NCBI GenBank assembly: GCA_030597485.1
Contig: JAUVRU010000051.1
Span: 1 to 8,928 of the forward strand
Reading direction: 5' to 3'
Source: Anaerolineae bacterium
GTDB lineage: Bacteria; Chloroflexota; Anaerolineae; 4572-78; NAK82
DNA: 8,928 nucleotides
Shown: in pieces, positions 5,123-8,928 of the stretch
Layout: every line of letters begins with the position of its first letter
Numbering within the stretch: the stretch's first letter is position 1
Program-made: the position numbers and the translations under genes
The notes under the pieces: model-generated
Told to the model about the DNA's origin: nothing
The model's input: the letters and a program-made list of their open reading frames with translations, nothing else
Database searches by the model: none

Positions 5123-7208
5123 TACAACTGGAGAACCCGTTCCGGCTGAGAAAGGCCAGGTCCAACCACAATCCGCATCTCCGGATGAAGAACCCAGGAT
5201 CGGGGTGTACGTTTGCCATTGTGGCGACAACATCGGCGACGTGGTGGATTGTGAGCAGACAGCCGAAGCCCTGGGGAAACTCGGCAATGTGGTGGTCTCG
5301 CGCAGCTACATTTTCATGTGCTCTGATCCGGGGCAGAAGCTGATTACCGACGATATCAAGGAGAAGGGCGTGAATCGGGTAGTGGTGGGGGCATGCTCGA
5401 TGTTCCTGCACGAGCAGACCTTCCGGCAGGCGGTGAGCCGGGCCGGTCTGAATCCCTATCTGTACTACCACATTGGCCTGCGAGAGCAGGATAGCTGGGT
5501 GCATCACGAATGTCCCGAGGAGGCCACAGAAAAAGCCATCCGGTTGATGTCGGCCGGGGTTGCCAAGGCTCGCTTGATGAGGCCATTGGAACCGGTGCGG
5601 CTGGAGGCGGCCAAACATGCTCTGGTGATTGGGGGCGGGGTGGCCGGCTTGCGCGCTGCGTTGGATATGGCCCGGCGAGGACTGAAGGTTACCCTGGTGG
5701 AAAAGACGCATTTCCTGGGGGGGCGCACGGCCCAATGGGAGCATGTCTTCCCCACTGACGAAGATGCGCGCACCTTGTTGCGTGGCCTGATCGAAAAAGT
5801 GCTGGCCGAACCGAACATTACTATCCACACTGGCGCGGAAGTGGTGGCTGCCAAAGGGTACGTGGGCGATTTTCAAATCCGCATCCGGCAGCAACCCCGT
5901 GGAGTGAGCGATGACTTTGAGGCGGTAGAACAGGCCATTGCTGCCTGTCCGGTGGAGGTGCCAGACGAGTTCGACTATGGCCTGACCACTCGCAAGGCGA
6001 TCTACAGGCCCTACGAGGAGTGTACCCCAGCCGGCGTGGTCATTGATTGGGAACATTGCACCCGCTGCGAAAAATGCCTGGAGTTCAGCAACAACGGTGG
6101 CATCCGTCTGGATGATGCCCCTCACGAGTTTGAGATTAACGTGGGAGCCATGGTAGTGGCTACCGGCTTCCGGCCCTATGAGCCACCCCAGGGTGAGTTG
6201 GGCTACGGCGAGTTTCCCGAAGTGATCACACTGCCCCAATTGGAGCGCATCCTGGCCAGCGACGGCCCGACCGGAGGTCGGCTGGAATGGAATGGGCATC
6301 CCATCCGTAATCTGGCCATGATCCACTGCGTGGGCAGCCGCCAGATCGAGGGCGTGCACAAGCCGCAGCCGGACGGGAACGTCAACGATTACTGCTCGCG
6401 GGTGTGCTGCACGGCCACGTTGAGCGCGGCCAATCAGATCCGCGAGTATTTCCCGGATGTCAACATCTTTGACGTCTACGAAGACATCCGCACTTACGGC
6501 CGCGGCCACGAAGATTACTACTTGCAGGCATCGGAGAACCGGATCACCTTCTTGCGCTACGTCGCGGAGGAGACCCCCGAGGGGGTGAAGGCGCAAAAGG
6601 GGGACCAGCAGCCTCGGCTGGGCAGAGTGAAAGACCACCTTACCTGGGGTGAGGAGATCGAGCTGCCGGTGGACCTGGTGGTGCTGGCGGTGGGGGTGAT
6701 GCCCAGCCCAGTGGATGATTTGGTGGTAGTGTTCAAGATCTCACCGGGGCACGACCGCTTCTTGCTGGAAGTGCACCCCAAGCTGCGCCCGGTGGAGACT
6801 GCAGTGACGGGTATCGTCCTGGCCGGCGCAGCGCAGGGACCGATGAACATCCAAGAAAGCTGCGCCGCGGCCGGAGCGGCGGCTTCCAAGGTGGAGGGTT
6901 TGCTCAGTCAGGGACGAGTCGAACTGGAACCCTACGTGGCTCAAGTGGACCCCGAGCGCTGTCAGGGTACTGGGGAGTGCGTGCGAGTCTGCCCGCAGGA
7001 GGATGCCATCCATCTGGAGACCTTCTCCGTGAGCGGGCGGGAGGTGCAGCGGGCTGTCGTCACCCCGGCCAACTGCAACGGATGCGGCGTGTGCGTCAGT
7101 GCCTGCCCCAATCGGGCGATTGACGTGCAGGGCTGGCGGCTGGATGACTACGAAGCCATGGTAGACGCGCTGACGGCGGAAATCCCTGCCCTGGAGGGCG
7201 TGGTATGA
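5115..7208 (+). CDS. qmoB: HdrA/QmoB-like FAD and iron-sulfur subunit, full-length type with altered cluster sites
   Basis: This 697-residue protein has the full HdrA domain order. The N-terminal domain has VCHCG (Cys34, 36), FMCSDPG (Cys69) and GACS (Cys94), the family's N-terminal [4Fe-4S] site. FAD binding follows at IGGGVAGLRAALDMA (from residue 172). The inserted ferredoxin region is degraded: only Cys278 of the first motif remains, and the second (CTRCEKCLEFSNN, Cys315, 318, 321) lacks its fourth cysteine. The LDCSSC-type motif is replaced by TDEDART (214-220). The HdrA cluster site Cys405 with YCSRVCC (Cys427, 431, 432) is kept, with a longer spacer. The C-terminal ferredoxin has CQGTGECVRVCP (Cys616, 622, 626; Thr619 in place of the second Cys) and an intact CNGCGVCVSACP (654, 657, 660, 664). 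It has no fused MvhD domain, unlike described QmoB; a separate MvhD-like gene lies upstream. Start ATG 5115 has GAGGAG 8 nt before it. It overlaps neighbours by 8 and 4 bp and is probably a partner of the QmoA-like subunit. Confidence 0.88.
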   Translation: MPDTTGEPVPAEKGQVQPQSASPDEEPRIGVYVCHCGDNIGDVVDCEQTAEALGKLGNVVVSRSYIFMCSDPGQKLITDDIKEKGVNRVVVGACSMFLHEQTFRQAVSRAGLNPYLYYHIGLREQDSWVHHECPEEATEKAIRLMSAGVAKARLMRPLEPVRLEAAKHALVIGGGVAGLRAALDMARRGLKVTLVEKTHFLGGRTAQWEHVFPTDEDARTLLRGLIEKVLAEPNITIHTGAEVVAAKGYVGDFQIRIRQQPRGVSDDFEAVEQAIAACPVEVPDEFDYGLTTRKAIYRPYEECTPAGVVIDWEHCTRCEKCLEFSNNGGIRLDDAPHEFEINVGAMVVATGFRPYEPPQGELGYGEFPEVITLPQLERILASDGPTGGRLEWNGHPIRNLAMIHCVGSRQIEGVHKPQPDGNVNDYCSRVCCTATLSAANQIREYFPDVNIFDVYEDIRTYGRGHEDYYLQASENRITFLRYVAEETPEGVKAQKGDQQPRLGRVKDHLTWGEEIELPVDLVVLAVGVMPSPVDDLVVVFKISPGHDRFLLEVHPKLRPVETAVTGIVLAGAAQGPMNIQESCAAAGAAASKVEGLLSQGRVELEPYVAQVDPERCQGTGECVRVCPQEDAIHLETFSVSGREVQRAVVTPANCNGCGVCVSACPNRAIDVQGWRLDDYEAMVDALTAEIPALEGVV

Positions 7209-7519
7209 CTGCGAAGGAAAGAGACGAAGCCAAAAAGCAAACGGAAATGCTGGCCGCCTTGCGCAAGCAGCATAGCGACCAGGTGAAACAGGCTCAGGCC
7301 CTGCTCAAAGAACAGCAAAACGTGCGTAAGACGCTTCGAGGAGCCATGAAGGCCGGCCCGCGCACGGTACCGCAACTGGCCGAGGCCACGGGTTTGCCGT
7401 CCGCCGAGGTTCTGTGGCAGGTGACGGCCATGAAAAAGTATGGCCTGGTGATCGAGGAGGGGCTGAATGAGGATTACGAGTATTATCTGTATGCCCTCTC
7501 AGAGGAGGTGAAGCGGTGA
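7205..7519 (+). CDS. Small coiled-coil plus winged-helix protein of unknown function
   Basis: I do not recognise this 104-residue protein as a named family. Residues 3-45 are strongly charged (Lys, Glu, Gln, Arg) with regular Leu/Ala spacing and look like a coiled coil. Residues 46-100 resemble a winged helix: RTVPQLAEATGLPSAEVLWQ as helix-turn-helix, MKKYGLV as the end of the recognition helix, then a beta-hairpin rich in Tyr (EDYEYYLYAL). It has no cysteine and no signal peptide. It overlaps qmoB-like by 4 bp (ATGA) and qmoC-like by 4 bp (GTGA), so it is translated with the complex. That placement argues for an accessory or assembly subunit of the Qmo-like complex as much as for a DNA-binding regulator. 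The frame is real by its coupling and composition; the function is unknown. Confidence 0.85.
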   Translation: MTAKERDEAKKQTEMLAALRKQHSDQVKQAQALLKEQQNVRKTLRGAMKAGPRTVPQLAEATGLPSAEVLWQVTAMKKYGLVIEEGLNEDYEYYLYALSEEVKR

Positions 7520-8691
7520 GCTATCGGGCCGACCCCGATTTGTTGCTGGAAATCCAGAAGTACGGAGCGGCGGACATCGCGGCGTGCTTCAACTGTGGCA
7601 ACTGTACAGCAGTCTGTCCACTCTCCACAGAAGACGAGACCTTTCCCCGTCGCGTGATCCGCTTAGCCCAGCTTGGGGTTTGGAAAGAGCTACTGGGCAG
7701 CAAAGAGTTGTGGACATGTTACTACTGTGGTGAGTGCACTGCAACCTGTCCACGGGAGGCCGACCCTGGCGAGTTTATGGCTGCTGCCCGGCGCTATGCG
7801 ATCGCCAGCTATGATCGTCTGGGTCTGGCAAAAGTGCTATACACGTCGCCGGTCTTGAGCGTGATTTTCCTAGTGCTGCTGGCGGCTCTTACGGCCTTGT
7901 TCATGTACACTTCTCACGGTTCAATGCCAACGGATTCTTTGAGATTGTTTGAATTCATCCCGGCTCACGTGATTCACGATCTGGGTATTGCCGGGTTCGT
8001 GATTGTCGCCCTGGCTGGCATTTTGGGAGCAGTCAACATGGCCATTCAGGTAGGACGAGCGAATGGCCTGTCAAGAGATGGCGTCCGCCACAATTGGCTG
8101 GGAGCGTTGTGGGAGACGATCGCGGTTGAGGTGTTGGGCCAGACACGTTACCGACAGGAGTGTGAAACGGAGGAAGAAAGACCATCCTGGTATTTGCAGA
8201 AGTGGTTCATCCATGCTTCGATGATGTGGGGCTTCTTGGGCTTGTTTGCAGCGACGGGTCTGGACTGGATCCTGGATATTGTGGGCGTCAAGGCAACCGG
8301 AACCTGGGTCCCTATCTGGTATCCGGTGCGGCTGCTGGGCACCGTCGCCGGCCTGTTCCTGCTCTATGGGACATCCGTCGCCATCGTTAGACGCCTTCGA
8401 AAAGCGGACGAGCCATCCACTCATTCGTTTCTATCGGATTGGCTCTTCCTGGTCCTGCTTTGGATCTCAACGGTCAGCGGGTTTGCGTTGGAGATTGCGA
8501 TCTACCTGCCACAGGCCCCTGTGTGGGGCTATTGGATGCTGCTCTTCCACGTTGCCGTGGTGGCGGACCTGCTTCTATTGGCCCCCTTCACCAAGTTTGC
8601 CCATGCGTTTTATCGGACTGTAGCATTGTATGTTCAGGCGCTGAAGCCTGTGCCTGCAGCTGAATTGGCGGCTGCGGCCAGCGCCGACTGA
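7516..8691 (+). CDS. qmoC: QmoC-like HdrC/cytochrome b fusion, quinone-interacting membrane subunit
   Basis: This 391-residue protein starts with an HdrC-like cytoplasmic domain carrying two complete [4Fe-4S] motifs: CFNCGNCTAVCP (Cys24, 27, 30, 34) and CYYCGECTATCP (Cys68, 71, 74, 78). A membrane part like HdrE/NarI cytochrome b follows, with about six hydrophobic segments near 108-131, 151-177, 230-255, 270-292, 305-330 and 337-358. Possible heme ligands are His151/154, His233, His345 and His363. In QmoC this architecture passes electrons between the quinone pool and the HdrA-like subunits through b hemes. There is no CCG (HdrB) domain, so it is not a disulfide reductase of the methanogen type. 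Start GTG 7516 has AGGAGG at 7503-7508 and overlaps the previous stop (GTGA). Between TM2 and TM3 a long loop (about 180-228) is charged. It is followed after 39 bp by a DsrE-family gene with no terminator between. Confidence 0.92.
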   Translation: MSYRADPDLLLEIQKYGAADIAACFNCGNCTAVCPLSTEDETFPRRVIRLAQLGVWKELLGSKELWTCYYCGECTATCPREADPGEFMAAARRYAIASYDRLGLAKVLYTSPVLSVIFLVLLAALTALFMYTSHGSMPTDSLRLFEFIPAHVIHDLGIAGFVIVALAGILGAVNMAIQVGRANGLSRDGVRHNWLGALWETIAVEVLGQTRYRQECETEEERPSWYLQKWFIHASMMWGFLGLFAATGLDWILDIVGVKATGTWVPIWYPVRLLGTVAGLFLLYGTSVAIVRRLRKADEPSTHSFLSDWLFLVLLWISTVSGFALEIAIYLPQAPVWGYWMLLFHVAVVADLLLLAPFTKFAHAFYRTVALYVQALKPVPAAELAAAASAD

Positions 8692-8730
8692 TGGAATCGA
8701 CAAACCCAACCCAAGAAAGGAGAGAATCTT

Positions 8731-8928
8731 ATGAGCGAAACAATGATTGTAGTTTGTAACCAAGACGCTGCCAGCAGCGTGATGCCAGCGCTGATCTTCG
8801 CTTCGTCGGGCATGGCCCTCGATTATGAGGTGCATATGTTCTTCTGTCCGGGTGGCGCGAAAGCGCTGGTCAAAGGCGAGTTGGAGAAGATCGGCACGCC
8901 GAAGGGCCTGCCCAATCCCGTGGAGTTG
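8731..8928 (+). CDS. DsrE/DsrF-family (DsrE2/DsrE3-like) sulfur-transfer protein, 5' part
   Basis: The first 66 codons are present; the gene runs past the window end. The N-terminal strand MIVVCNQDAA, the helix ALIFASSGMALDYEVHMFF and the following PGGAKALVKGELEKIG match the Rossmann-like DsrE/F/H fold, most like the DsrE2/DsrE3 group, whose members exchange persulfide sulfur with TusA. Cys9 and Cys39 are seen; the usual catalytic cysteine would lie further downstream, outside the window. The start ATG 8731 has AAAGGAGAG at 8716-8724. It follows the qmoC-like gene by 39 bp and is very likely in the same operon as tusA at the other end. Subgroup assignment is tentative because most of the protein is missing. 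Confidence 0.76.
   Translation, partial: MSETMIVVCNQDAASSVMPALIFASSGMALDYEVHMFFCPGGAKALVKGELEKIGTPKGLPNPVEL

Noticed and set aside
4896..6638. A 580-codon open frame on the minus strand opposite the two hdrA-type genes
   Set aside because: Its translation has no recognisable domain and is rich in His, Pro, Arg and Gly, as expected of the antisense of GC-rich coding DNA. The + strand genes carry clear FAD and Fe-S motifs throughout.
7516..8691. Interpreting the membrane protein as a succinate dehydrogenase or NarI subunit
   Set aside because: The two N-terminal CxxCxxCxxxCP motifs of the HdrC type fused to the cytochrome b part, and the neighbouring HdrA-type genes, fit QmoC or HdrC-HdrE fusions much better.
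1..8928. Mobile elements, CRISPR arrays, tRNA or rRNA genes
   Set aside because: No transposase or integrase frames, regularly spaced direct repeats, terminal inverted repeats or RNA gene signatures were seen.

Overview
The window is bacterial, tightly packed and read entirely on the + strand. It has fairly high G+C by eye, with one AT-richer stretch around 2480-2950. The host cannot be named from this sequence alone. The gene set (hydrogenase maturation genes beside a Qmo/Hdr-type redox operon with sulfur-carrier proteins) suggests an anaerobic or facultative sulfur- or hydrogen-metabolising bacterium. A Chloroflexota-like or other uncultured environmental lineage is only a guess. No rRNA, tRNA, CRISPR array, insertion sequence or transposase was seen.

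Layout: (1) positions 1-2215 hold the end of a hydrogenase-maturation operon: the 3' end of a probable hypC, then complete hypD and hypE, with a 4-bp hypD/hypE overlap. (2) Positions 2216-2651 are a 436-bp intergenic region. It contains a weak candidate terminator for the hyp operon and several small hairpins. Just upstream of the next gene lies a cluster of short inverted repeats with a TATACT hexamer, which looks like a regulated promoter. (3) Positions 2652-2945 encode an ArsR/SmtB-type repressor. (4) Positions 3019-8928 form a co-directional operon: tusA; an MvhD/FlpD-family protein that has lost its canonical cluster cysteines; two different HdrA-type flavoproteins (QmoA-like and QmoB-like); a small coiled-coil plus winged-helix protein; a QmoC-like HdrC-cytochrome b membrane protein; and the start of a DsrE-family protein cut by the window edge. 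Gene overlaps of 8, 4 and 4 bp link the four genes from qmoA-like to qmoC-like.

Reading of the system: HdrA-type proteins carry FAD and Fe-S clusters. The QmoC-like subunit would link them to the membrane quinone pool through b hemes and two [4Fe-4S] clusters. TusA and DsrE-family proteins pass persulfide sulfur between partners. No HdrB (CCG-domain disulfide reductase) is visible. The set therefore looks like a quinone-interacting, sulfur-carrier-linked relative of Qmo/Hdr complexes rather than a methanogenic heterodisulfide reductase. The ArsR-type protein may be its local repressor.

The most distinctive points are the cysteine-stripped MvhD homologue, the complementary loss of Fe-S sites between the two HdrA paralogues, and the small winged-helix protein embedded between qmoB-like and qmoC-like. 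The physiological direction (sulfur oxidation or reduction) and the true electron partner cannot be decided from this window.
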